The translations under genes and the position numbers were made by a program. This document shows positions 34,114 through 41,803 of a DNA stretch of 64,000 bases, piece after piece. Every line of letters starts with the position of its first letter. Within the stretch, counting starts at the first letter, position 1. The notes under the pieces are model-generated. The model was not told where the DNA came from, searched no databases, and was given only the letters and a program-made list of their open reading frames with translations. The DNA is from Limiplasma sp031549415 (GTDB lineage: Bacteria; Bacillota; Clostridia; Christensenellales; Aristaeellaceae). The stretch is from the NCBI GenBank assembly GCA_031549415.1, contig JAVBPU010000006.1, positions 43,495 to 107,494 on the forward strand, read 5' to 3'.

Positions 34114-35700
34114 TCAGCCGTAGAGCTTACGGAATTCGCCTGGGGTAAGGCCGGTGGCGGTTTTGAAGGTGTGGGTGAAATGCTTCAAATCCACATAGCC
34201 CACCTGCTTGCAGATTTCGCTGACCGGAAGCCGGGTTTCCCGTAGCAGGTTGCGGGCCTCTTCCATGCGGACGCGGGTGAGGTATTTCGCAAAGCCCTCT
34301 CCGGTTTCTTTTTTAAAAAGCGTGCTAAAATAATTCACGCTAAACCCCGTAGCCTCGCTGACCTCTTCCAGCGTGATCGGGTTCATGTAGTGTTTTTGAA
34401 TGTACTGCTTTGCCAGGCGAATGGGTTGCCCCGTCTGGCTTTTTTGGCGCTCCAGCGCGGCGGCCAGCAAGTTGGCTTGCAGCCGCGAAAGGCAGTCAAA
34501 CAGCTCGCCAGCGGAGGCAGAGTGCCACAAGCGGCTGTCAAAGTCCCCTGCCATTTGCTCCCGGCCTTCCACCCCCAGGCGGGTCATAAAGAAAAGGCCC
34601 GCTCCTTTCACCAATTCCAACAGCTCCATGCCGGATATACCCGAAATGGCAAGGGCCGCCTCCTTGAGGCCGTCCAAGGCGCTTTGTCCCTCCTCCAGGC
34701 TGAACATCTCAATGGCATGGGTGGCAGCCCCCACGTAGCGGGGCAAGGGGCTGTTTTCTCCCATGACCGGGGCCGCCACCCGCTCTAAAAACCGCCCCGT
34801 GCCTTCCAGGAGTCTTTCGGCAACAATGTGCCTGAGGCTCTGAAAGGACTGGGGAAGCGATGCGGGCTCCGCCACCGGCTGCCCAAGCGCCAGAGAAAAC
34901 ACAACGGGACCCAGCAGGCTTTGCTGCGCAATCAGCTGGTTCAGGCATTCCCGAAGCAACCCACGCAAAGCGTCCCGCTGGGCGGCGGCATAATGGACCA
35001 GTCCATAAAAATCGGACCCGTCGGCCATGAGCAGAAAGTCCTGGCACTTTTCGGGGAGGGAGGAGCGGAAAATGTCCTCGGCCTTGGAACGGACGATGGC
35101 CAGGGAGGGCTCCTGAAACTGATCCAAATCATAATCCAGCTTCAGCAAAAAGAGCTGGTACGTGTCGGCGCTGGCGTGAAAGTGGTAGGTTTGCCTCAGC
35201 GCGGCAGCGTCTAGGGCGGCAAAACGGCCCGCCGCCAAATCAGGGAGCAGGTTGGCCCGCAAACGCTCCTGGCCGCTGAGGGTGCTTTGCCGGAGGAGTT
35301 CCATGTCCGTTGCCGATTTTTTACGGTTCTGGCACCTTTCGGCCATTTTCTCTAACGTGCTGTTGAGGGCTTCCTGGTTGACGGGCTTGAGCAGGTATTC
35401 GCCCACGCCGAATTGAATGGCGGTTTGCGCGTAGTCAAACTGGGCGTATCCACTGATGATGATGACTTCCAGCGCCGGGGCGATCTCTTTGGCGCGGCTA
35501 ATCAACTCCAGTCCGCCGCAGCCGGGCATGCGGATGTCCGTAATGAGAATGTCCGGAGAGAAGGTTTCAACAAAGGCTAACGCTTCCAGGCCATTGCAAG
35601 CAGTGGCCACCACTTCCATTTGCAGCCGCTTCCAATCGGCCAAGGCCAGGATCAGTTTACAGATGTGTTCCTCATCATCGGCAATGACCACTCGAAGCAT
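34114..35700 (-). CDS. Response regulator, YesN type, AraC DNA-binding domain
   Basis: A 528-residue regulator. The receiver domain at the N-terminus has VVIADDEEHI, the phospho-acceptor aspartate in DILITDIRMPG, and the LLKPV lysine. A central region of about 280 residues is followed by an AraC helix-turn-helix pair (AKQYIQKHYMNPITLEEVSEATGFSVNYFSTLFKKETGEGFAKYLTRVRMEEA, and VGYVDLKHFTHTFKTATG). ATG at 35700 has AAGGAGG. It probably regulates the sugar transporter operon next door. Confidence 0.93.
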   Translation of the reverse strand: MLRVVIADDEEHICKLILALADWKRLQMEVVATACNGLEALAFVETFSPDILITDIRMPGCGGLELISRAKEIAPALEVIIISGYAQFDYAQTAIQFGVGEYLLKPVNQEALNSTLEKMAERCQNRKKSATDMELLRQSTLSGQERLRANLLPDLAAGRFAALDAAALRQTYHFHASADTYQLFLLKLDYDLDQFQEPSLAIVRSKAEDIFRSSLPEKCQDFLLMADGSDFYGLVHYAAAQRDALRGLLRECLNQLIAQQSLLGPVVFSLALGQPVAEPASLPQSFQSLRHIVAERLLEGTGRFLERVAAPVMGENSPLPRYVGAATHAIEMFSLEEGQSALDGLKEAALAISGISGMELLELVKGAGLFFMTRLGVEGREQMAGDFDSRLWHSASAGELFDCLSRLQANLLAAALERQKSQTGQPIRLAKQYIQKHYMNPITLEEVSEATGFSVNYFSTLFKKETGEGFAKYLTRVRMEEARNLLRETRLPVSEICKQVGYVDLKHFTHTFKTATGLTPGEFRKLYG

Positions 35701-35759
35701 GGCTTTTCCTCCTTGCACGCGAAACCTCCGCCGCAAATGCTTTTGTCAAAGCTAAGGAT

Positions 35760-35789
35760 AGTATATCACAGCCGTTCTGGGGATTTCAA
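35760..35789 (-). promoter_or_regulatory. Promoter of the YesN-YesM-pseudoATPase operon
   Basis: On the minus strand, TTGAAA and TATACT are 18 bases apart, about 60 bases upstream of the regulator start. Confidence 0.6.
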
Positions 35790-36098
35790 CCGCGCGGACA
35801 GCGATAGGGGAGCCAGGGCTATCGCCCTGGACCCTTTATCAGGCCACGTTTCACGTGCCCTGAGCAAAAAAACAGTCTGCTTCCGGCACGTAACGCTGCA
35901 TAGCTATGCGATGCATTTGCCTGCTTTGACATGGGGGAACGTTGTCAATTAAGGGCTCTGGTGACTTGCGTCCAAGGAGGCGTGGGGTATCGCCCCGCAT
36001 AAAAACCCTAATGACGACGCCTCGGCAGTTACAACGCCCATTGAAACGAGGTTATGGAGCAGCCGCCTTTACACCATGAAGCCAAGCTTGTCAATGGA
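35790..36098. other. Gene-free spacer with REP-like palindromes
   Basis: No gene is seen. The palindrome CCAGGGctatcGCCCTGG near 35812 resembles the cores near 3090 and 8530. A second hairpin near 35979 is GTGGGGTATCGCCCCGC. Neither has a T-run next to it. Confidence 0.5.
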
Positions 36099-37004
36099 TT
36101 ATTCTTCCGCAGTCAGCAGGATCGGCGCACCGTTCCCCTCCAGCAGGATATACAGTTCATGCGGGAGTTCGTCCATTGTACAGGTATTCGCATAGGGCGG
36201 CGTACCCTCTCCATAGGCTTCACCAGAGGCATCCAGCACTGTATAACTAAAAACGTCATCCGCTGCTGCCCACTCCGGGTCAACGTAAACCGTAAGTCCG
36301 GTTTTCACCAACACCACCGCATGAAACGGGGCTTCTTCTTCAGCCTGGGGGATATATCTTTTGGTTTCCATCGGCGTGAGAGCCCGTATGGTTGTGCTGA
36401 GGGACGCTTCTTCCAATGGAGCCGAGCCGTATTCACCTGTAACCGTATCAATTTCATGCACTTTGATTTTCCACGTAACGGGAATCATGCCATCCCCGGA
36501 GGTAAGAACCGCCCCACTATACAACACGGAAACGTTGTCCGCCCTCTGAAAATGATCGCTAAACCACTCGCCTACCGCGTCAAACTCCTTCGGGTACACA
36601 GACACGCATAGCAGCCGCTTGCCGTCCTCCCTGGCCGCATTCAGAAAGGTGCGATTGTCATCGCGTTCCTTCTCTTGGTTTCCTCCCGATACAGAATCCT
36701 CCAGGAACGCGCTACCAGGCATTAGCAACACCGCGTCGGGGTCGATTGGCGTGACCTGTGCGCTGGTATAGAGCATGCGCCCATCATAGAACATCTCGGA
36801 AAGTGTCACCTTTATATCCCTACAATCAACGGTCTGGGGAGAGAACGCCGCGTGCATATCGTCCAAAACGCTTTGTGGCAAAGCATACCCATATAGTTTC
36901 ATAAAATTGCTTATTTCCGAATCATTTTCCGCTGCGAACGCGGATAATCCACAGGCTAGCGTCCAAAAAATAGTGAGAACTCCAACGCATAATACCTTTC
37001 GCAT
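36099..37004 (-). CDS. Secreted protein of unknown function
   Basis: A 301-residue exported protein with a signal peptide (MRKVLCVGVLTIFWTLACGLSAFA, cleavage near 24). The mature part is mixed alpha/beta and acidic with no recognised motif; DGRMLYTSAQVTPIDPDAVLLMPGS suggests a DUF4179-like external domain of the sort found with ECF systems, but this is weak. ATG at 37004 follows GGAAGGAG. It lies between the sugar ABC operon terminator and the regulator operon; its base composition is less GC-rich than its neighbours. Confidence 0.65.
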   Translation of the reverse strand: MRKVLCVGVLTIFWTLACGLSAFAAENDSEISNFMKLYGYALPQSVLDDMHAAFSPQTVDCRDIKVTLSEMFYDGRMLYTSAQVTPIDPDAVLLMPGSAFLEDSVSGGNQEKERDDNRTFLNAAREDGKRLLCVSVYPKEFDAVGEWFSDHFQRADNVSVLYSGAVLTSGDGMIPVTWKIKVHEIDTVTGEYGSAPLEEASLSTTIRALTPMETKRYIPQAEEEAPFHAVVLVKTGLTVYVDPEWAAADDVFSYTVLDASGEAYGEGTPPYANTCTMDELPHELYILLEGNGAPILLTAEE

Positions 37005-37102
37005 CGTCAACGCTCCTTCCCAAGACCCATACATGCTATGGATAGAAGTATAACATAAAAGGGCGGGCGCTTCCACTTCAACAAGGCCAAGGCTCTCCGT
37101 GC

Positions 37103-37133
37103 AAAAACGCGCCGACCCGAAGGCCGGCGCGCG
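37103..37133 (-). terminator. Terminator of the sugar ABC operon
   Basis: On the minus strand, GCGCGCCGGCC, TTCG and GGTCGGCGCG form a strong stem, followed by TTTTT. Confidence 0.85.
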
Positions 37134-37150
37134 GTGGATAAGGGGGTCTT

Positions 37151-38041
37151 TTACTTGGTCAGCACGCTGACGCCGGTATCGGTCACAGCGCCGCCCAGGC
37201 TCTCGCCGCCGATGGCAGCCACAGCAGCCTTCACGCCTTCGTAGCCCATCACATCAGGATTCTGGGCCATGGTGGCCAGCAGGAAGCCGTCCTCGATGAG
37301 GCCCATGATGGCATCGGACTTGTCAAAGCCAACGCCGATCACGCTCTTGCCAGCGGCCTTGATGGCATTGCCAGCGCCGGTGGTGGAGCCTTCGTTGCAG
37401 CCGAAGATGCCCACAACGCCCTGGGTGATGTAGTTCTCAGCAATGGTCTGGGACTTGGCGGCATCGCCTTCGCCATACGGGGTCTCCAGCAGGGTGAACT
37501 TGGAGCCATCAAAAGCTTCCCGGAAGCCGGCTTCACGTTGCACGCAAGAATCGGTGGCAGCGTTCACGTTGATGATGCCGATGGAGCCTTCGGCGATGCC
37601 GGCGGCGGTGAGGGCCTTCAGCATTTCATCACCGGCGGTCTTGCCAGCGGCCTTGTTGTTGGTGGAGAAGGTGGCTTCGGCTTCCACAACAGCGGGAGAG
37701 TCCACATACACGATCTTCACGCCGGCAGCCTTGGCTTCTTCCAAAGAAGAGGAGATGGCATCGGGGCCGTTGGCAGCCACAACGATGGCCTTCGCGCCCT
37801 TAGATACGGCGTTGTTCACGCACTCGATCTGCTGCGCGTCGTCCTTCACGTTGGGAGACATGAATTCTACGGTCACGCCCAGCTCGGTGGCGGCCTTTTG
37901 AGCGCCTTCGTTCAGCGTAATCCAGTGCTGGTCAATGGAGTCCATGGTGATCAGGGCGACGAGCGTGTCATCGGCCAAAGCGGTAGCCGCCAGGCTCATG
38001 GTGAGGCACAGTGCGCAAACGATAGCCAAAACCTTTTTCAT
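37151..38041 (-). CDS. Sugar ABC transporter substrate-binding protein (CUT2)
   Basis: A 296-residue binding protein of the ribose/galactose type (Peripla_BP_4). The signal peptide ends in AATALA (near residue 22) with no clear lipobox. Family segments are ALITMDSIDQHWITLNEGAQKAATELGV, IVVAANGPDAISSSLEEAKAAGVKIVYVDSP and IFGCNEGSTTGAGNAIKAAG. ATG at 38041 follows CAGGAGGG. It is the last gene of the ATPase-permease-SBP operon. The sugar is not identified. Confidence 0.92.
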   Translation of the reverse strand: MKKVLAIVCALCLTMSLAATALADDTLVALITMDSIDQHWITLNEGAQKAATELGVTVEFMSPNVKDDAQQIECVNNAVSKGAKAIVVAANGPDAISSSLEEAKAAGVKIVYVDSPAVVEAEATFSTNNKAAGKTAGDEMLKALTAAGIAEGSIGIINVNAATDSCVQREAGFREAFDGSKFTLLETPYGEGDAAKSQTIAENYITQGVVGIFGCNEGSTTGAGNAIKAAGKSVIGVGFDKSDAIMGLIEDGFLLATMAQNPDVMGYEGVKAAVAAIGGESLGGAVTDTGVSVLTK

Positions 38042-38093
38042 GGGATTCCCTCCTGAGTCTCTTTTTATTTTATAAGCCATCCACAGGGACTGC

Positions 38094-39158
38094 TTATAAT
38101 GCAACGGAATTCTTGGTTTCCTTGCGGGGTGCGGAGCGCCGCTTTTCCAGCGCGCCCCGGCGAACCACCACATCCAAGAGTACGGAGAAGACAACGATCA
38201 CGCCAATGGCAATCCGTTGGAGGCCCACCTGGGCACCGATCATATTCAGGCCGTTTTCCAAAGTTTGCCACACGGCCGCGCCCATGAAGGTGCCCAGCAA
38301 CAAGCCGGTACCGCCCAGAGGGGAGACCCCGCCGATGACGCCGGAGGCCACGGCATACATTTCATAGCTGTTGCCGGCCTCCATGTTGCCCATGCCGGCC
38401 TGGGCGCAAAGGATGAGGCCCACCACAAAGGCGCAGAACGCGGAAACCAGATAGGCCTTGGTGGTGGTAAAGAATACATTGACACCGGAGAGCTTGGCCG
38501 CTTCCACGTTGGAACCAATGGCATAGATGTGGCGGCCTGTCCGGGTTTTGGACAAAAGGAAGAAGAAGATGGCGAAAACCAGCAACGCGATCCAGAAGGT
38601 GTTATAGGGCCACCAAATATTGTCCACCGCTTTGCCGTAATAGAAGAGGTTTTCAAAGGCCTTGCCCGCTTCTTTGCCAATGCCGGAGGAAATGGCGTCG
38701 GTGTTGCGGTTGTTGTTGACCATGTAGGCAACGCCACGGGCACAGAACATAGTACCCAGCGTGGCGATGAAGGGCGGCAATTTGCACTTTCCCACCAAAA
38801 AGCCATTGAGAGCCCCGATGGCCAGGCAGCACACCAAAGTGGCCAGCGCCGCCACCACCGGATGGATGGCATGGGTCATCAGCGTGGCGGAAATCATGGC
38901 GCTCATGCCCACCATGGAGCCGATGGACAGGTCAATGTTGCCGGTGATCAGCAAATAGCTTTGCCCAATGCCGATAATTAGGTATTTGGACATGGAACGG
39001 AGCAGATTCATCATGTTGGTGGAGGAAAACATGGTGGGCTCCCTCATGCCAAAACCCACATAGATCAGAATCAGAGCCGCCAGGGCGATCATGGCGGAGG
39101 CCATACCCCGGATGCCAAAAAAACGGCGCAGAGGATTTTGTTTCCGGCTGACTTGCAT
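38094..39158 (-). CDS. Sugar ABC transporter permease (RbsC type)
   Basis: A 354-residue CUT2 permease with about nine to ten membrane helices. Diagnostic segments are YLLITGNIDLSIGSMVG, GFLVGKCKLPPFIATLGTMFCARGVAY, and GSNVEAAKLSGVNVFFTTTKAYLVSA, which precedes the ATPase-contact loop. It starts 15 bases after the ATPase stop. Confidence 0.94.
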   Translation of the reverse strand: MQVSRKQNPLRRFFGIRGMASAMIALAALILIYVGFGMREPTMFSSTNMMNLLRSMSKYLIIGIGQSYLLITGNIDLSIGSMVGMSAMISATLMTHAIHPVVAALATLVCCLAIGALNGFLVGKCKLPPFIATLGTMFCARGVAYMVNNNRNTDAISSGIGKEAGKAFENLFYYGKAVDNIWWPYNTFWIALLVFAIFFFLLSKTRTGRHIYAIGSNVEAAKLSGVNVFFTTTKAYLVSAFCAFVVGLILCAQAGMGNMEAGNSYEMYAVASGVIGGVSPLGGTGLLLGTFMGAAVWQTLENGLNMIGAQVGLQRIAIGVIVVFSVLLDVVVRRGALEKRRSAPRKETKNSVAL

Positions 39159-39173
39159 AGTGTTTCCTCCCTA

Positions 39174-40691
39174 TTACTGGTTCGCGGCTGCGGCGAGCTT
39201 CTTTTCAAACCGGGTGGCCAATGTCAGAATTTTTTCCTGGGTGGCTTCCTCGCGGGTCAATTCTCCGGTGATGCGGCCATCGCACATGACGATGATGCGA
39301 TCCGCGATGCCCATGACCTCCGGCATTTCAGAGGAGACAAACAGGACGGCGATTCCGTTTTGCTTGAGCTGGTTCATGAGGTGATAAATTTCCACCTTGG
39401 CGGCCACATCAATGCCGCGGGTTGGCTCGTCAAACATGACCACCCGGGAGTTGCGCGCCAGCCATTTCCCCACGACCACCTTTTGCTGGTTGCCACCGGA
39501 AAGGGTGGCCGCGTCCACCTCAAGCCCAGGGGTTTTGATCTTCAAATTTTTCACAGCCTTGTCACACATGATGTTTTCTTTGTTCCTGCTGACAACGCCC
39601 AGAGGGTTGCAAAGCATATCCAGATTGGGCAAGGCAATGTTGTGCCGGATGGAAAGCTTGGTGCACAGGCCGTCTTTTTTGCGGTCTTCTGGGGCCAGCA
39701 CGATCCCCGCGGCGATCGCGTCCTTTACGCTGTGAATTTTGATTTCTTTTCCATCCAGGAAGATTTTGCCACTTTCCTTGGGGTCCACCCCAAAGATGGC
39801 CCGGGTGGTTTCCGTGCGGCCTGCGCCCATAAGGCCGGCAAAGCCGACGATTTCACCCGCATACAGTTCAAAATTGATATCCCTTACCATCCGGCCCGCA
39901 TTGAGGTTTTTGACCTCAAAGAGCTTTTTGCCCTTGGGGCAGGTGACCCGGGGAAATTTTTCTTTGATCTCACGGCCTACCATGTGGGCAATGATCTGGT
40001 CCAAGGTGGTATCCTGATAGTTCATGGAGGTAATGTACCGGCCATCCCGCATGATGGTGACCCGGTCCACGATGTGCTGCAATTCCTCTAAACGGTGCGA
40101 AATGTAAACGATTCCGCAGCCCTTTTGCTTCAATTCACGGATGATGCGAAACAGATCCTCGATTTCCCGGGAGGTGAGGGAGGAGGTGGGCTCGTCCATG
40201 ATCAGGACTTTCGCATGGGTGGACAGAGCCTTGGCAATCTCCACCATCTGTTGCTTAGAAACAGGCAGTTCGCCCACAACCGTTTTGGGATCAATGTCGA
40301 TTTTCAAATCGTCCAGAATGCCACGGGCTTCCTTTTCCATGTCCCGGTTTTGCAACACGGTACCCTGGGCCATTTCCCGGCCCAGAAACATGTTTTCTGT
40401 CACGGACAGGTGGGCGCACATGTTCAGCTCCTGGTGAATCATGGCAACCCCTAAGTCCTGTGCTTGTTTCGGCGTTAGGTTCCCATGCTCTTTGCCCAGA
40501 ATTTCCATGGAGCCGGAATCCCGCGTGTAGACACCGCTGAGGATTTTCATCAGCGTGCTTTTTCCCGCGCCGTTTTCTCCCAGCAAAGCCATCACCTCGC
40601 CGGAGCGAAGCTCAAAATGGACATCATCCAGCGCCTGAACGCCAGGAAAACCCTTTGAGATATGTTCCATGGATACAATCAGTTCATTCAT
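39174..40691 (-). CDS. Sugar ABC transporter ATP-binding protein (RbsA/MglA type)
   Basis: A 505-residue double ATPase. The N-domain has intact Walker A GENGAGKST, a signature of LPVSKQQ, and Walker B LIMDEPTSS. The C-domain has GLMGAGRTE, LSGGNQQK and FDEPTRGID, the usual CUT2 asymmetry in which the second Walker A is less canonical. It powers ribose-type sugar uptake with the permease and binding protein downstream. It is the intact paralogue of the dead ATPase at 31582-33051. Confidence 0.95.
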   Translation of the reverse strand: MNELIVSMEHISKGFPGVQALDDVHFELRSGEVMALLGENGAGKSTLMKILSGVYTRDSGSMEILGKEHGNLTPKQAQDLGVAMIHQELNMCAHLSVTENMFLGREMAQGTVLQNRDMEKEARGILDDLKIDIDPKTVVGELPVSKQQMVEIAKALSTHAKVLIMDEPTSSLTSREIEDLFRIIRELKQKGCGIVYISHRLEELQHIVDRVTIMRDGRYITSMNYQDTTLDQIIAHMVGREIKEKFPRVTCPKGKKLFEVKNLNAGRMVRDINFELYAGEIVGFAGLMGAGRTETTRAIFGVDPKESGKIFLDGKEIKIHSVKDAIAAGIVLAPEDRKKDGLCTKLSIRHNIALPNLDMLCNPLGVVSRNKENIMCDKAVKNLKIKTPGLEVDAATLSGGNQQKVVVGKWLARNSRVVMFDEPTRGIDVAAKVEIYHLMNQLKQNGIAVLFVSSEMPEVMGIADRIIVMCDGRITGELTREEATQEKILTLATRFEKKLAAAANQ

Positions 40692-40739
40692 GGGGCCGCT
40701 CCACCCACGCTTTCCAATGCTGCTACAGTGTGTACATTT

Positions 40740-40767
40740 AGTATAGCATGGGGCGCATGCCTGTAAA
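40740..40767 (-). promoter_or_regulatory. Promoter of the sugar ABC operon
   Basis: On the minus strand, TTTACA and TATACT are 16 bases apart, about 50 bases upstream of the ATPase start. Confidence 0.65.
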
Positions 40768-40913
40768 GGGGAGGTGAATTCCGATTGGAGGGGGGAAAAT
40801 TACGGAGTTTCTTTTTGCGCTTGTATGGGGCGGACGCTATGAAAATATCCCTCGATTTGCTGGGACAGCATGGTTTCCCGGATGTCGGCAAGCGCATGCC
40901 ATAGGTCCGCCTT

Positions 40914-41540
40914 CTATCCTGCGCTTGGGACGGATTCCCCGATGATTTTGGCAAAATTTGAGCATAGAAATCTGATTCCGTCTTCAAATTCGCGGCTGCC
41001 GTCCGAATAGGGCTTTAGGCGTCGCAGATTTTCCTGAAAGAGAGAGGCCGCTAAAGCGTGAAAAAGAAAGGCAGTCCATTGAAAATCAATGTCGATGATG
41101 ATGCCTAAAGAATGCAAGCCTTGCAGAACCTCAACCCCATATTCCATGGCGTCCCGTACAAAGACTTCTTCAAAAAGCTTTTGGGCGCTTGCATTTTCAT
41201 ATTGAAGAGACAGGATCACACGGGATATGGCCATCATTCTGTCCCGTTCTTCTGGGCTTCCGAAGGTATAAAACAACAGGCTCAGTACCTCAGCAAGGGG
41301 CTGTTCCTTCGCTGCTTTCCAAATCACATCCGGTGGATTTCGATATCTGGCGAAGTTCGACGCAAACTCCTGAAAAAAAGCGTGTAACAAGCTCTCTTTT
41401 GATTCAAAAAAGTAATAGATGCTTGCCGGTTGGATGCCAACTTTTTTCGCAATGGTTCTCATCGTTGTTTTTTCATATCCTTGCTGCGCAAAAAGATCCA
41501 AAGCGGCAGAGAGTATGAGCGATTTTGTATCGGCTGCCAT
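40914..41540 (-). CDS. TetR/AcrR family transcriptional regulator
   Basis: A 208-residue repressor. The N-terminal helix-turn-helix reads ILSAALDLFAQQGYEKTTMRTIAKKVGIQPASIYYFFESKESLLHAFF. The ligand domain is helical and has no recognisable subfamily. Its target is not obvious: it faces the collagen-like gene across a 263-base gap and is separated from the sugar operon by about 220 bases. Confidence 0.92.
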   Translation of the reverse strand: MAADTKSLILSAALDLFAQQGYEKTTMRTIAKKVGIQPASIYYFFESKESLLHAFFQEFASNFARYRNPPDVIWKAAKEQPLAEVLSLLFYTFGSPEERDRMMAISRVILSLQYENASAQKLFEEVFVRDAMEYGVEVLQGLHSLGIIIDIDFQWTAFLFHALAASLFQENLRRLKPYSDGSREFEDGIRFLCSNFAKIIGESVPSAG

Positions 41541-41803
41541 TCCTTCCCCCCCTAAAAAACCAAAAACTGCCAGCTATTGTATGAAAACCCGGCCACGCTT
41601 ATGAGCTGGGCGGGATGGGAACCATTGAGGTTTACCCGGACTTCGGTTACCAAACGTCCAGTAGGTGCATACATTGGAATGGGAGCCGACTGTATGATAT
41701 CACAACCCTCTGGTGCGGAAGGTTTTGTAGTCTAAGCGACTTTTGTATAGAGAATGAGCCAACCGTGAAGCAATAACAAATGTGTTTTGAAGGAGTGTAA
41801 AAA
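41541..41803. other. Spacer between TetR and collagen-like gene
   Basis: No intact gene. On minus, a short frame at about 41551-41670 (MYAPTGRLVTEVRVNLNGSH start) has no ribosome site and could be a decayed fragment. A good ribosome site AAGGAG precedes the collagen-like gene. A sporulation promoter is expected here, but I see no convincing sigma-K or sigma-E match. Confidence 0.4.
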
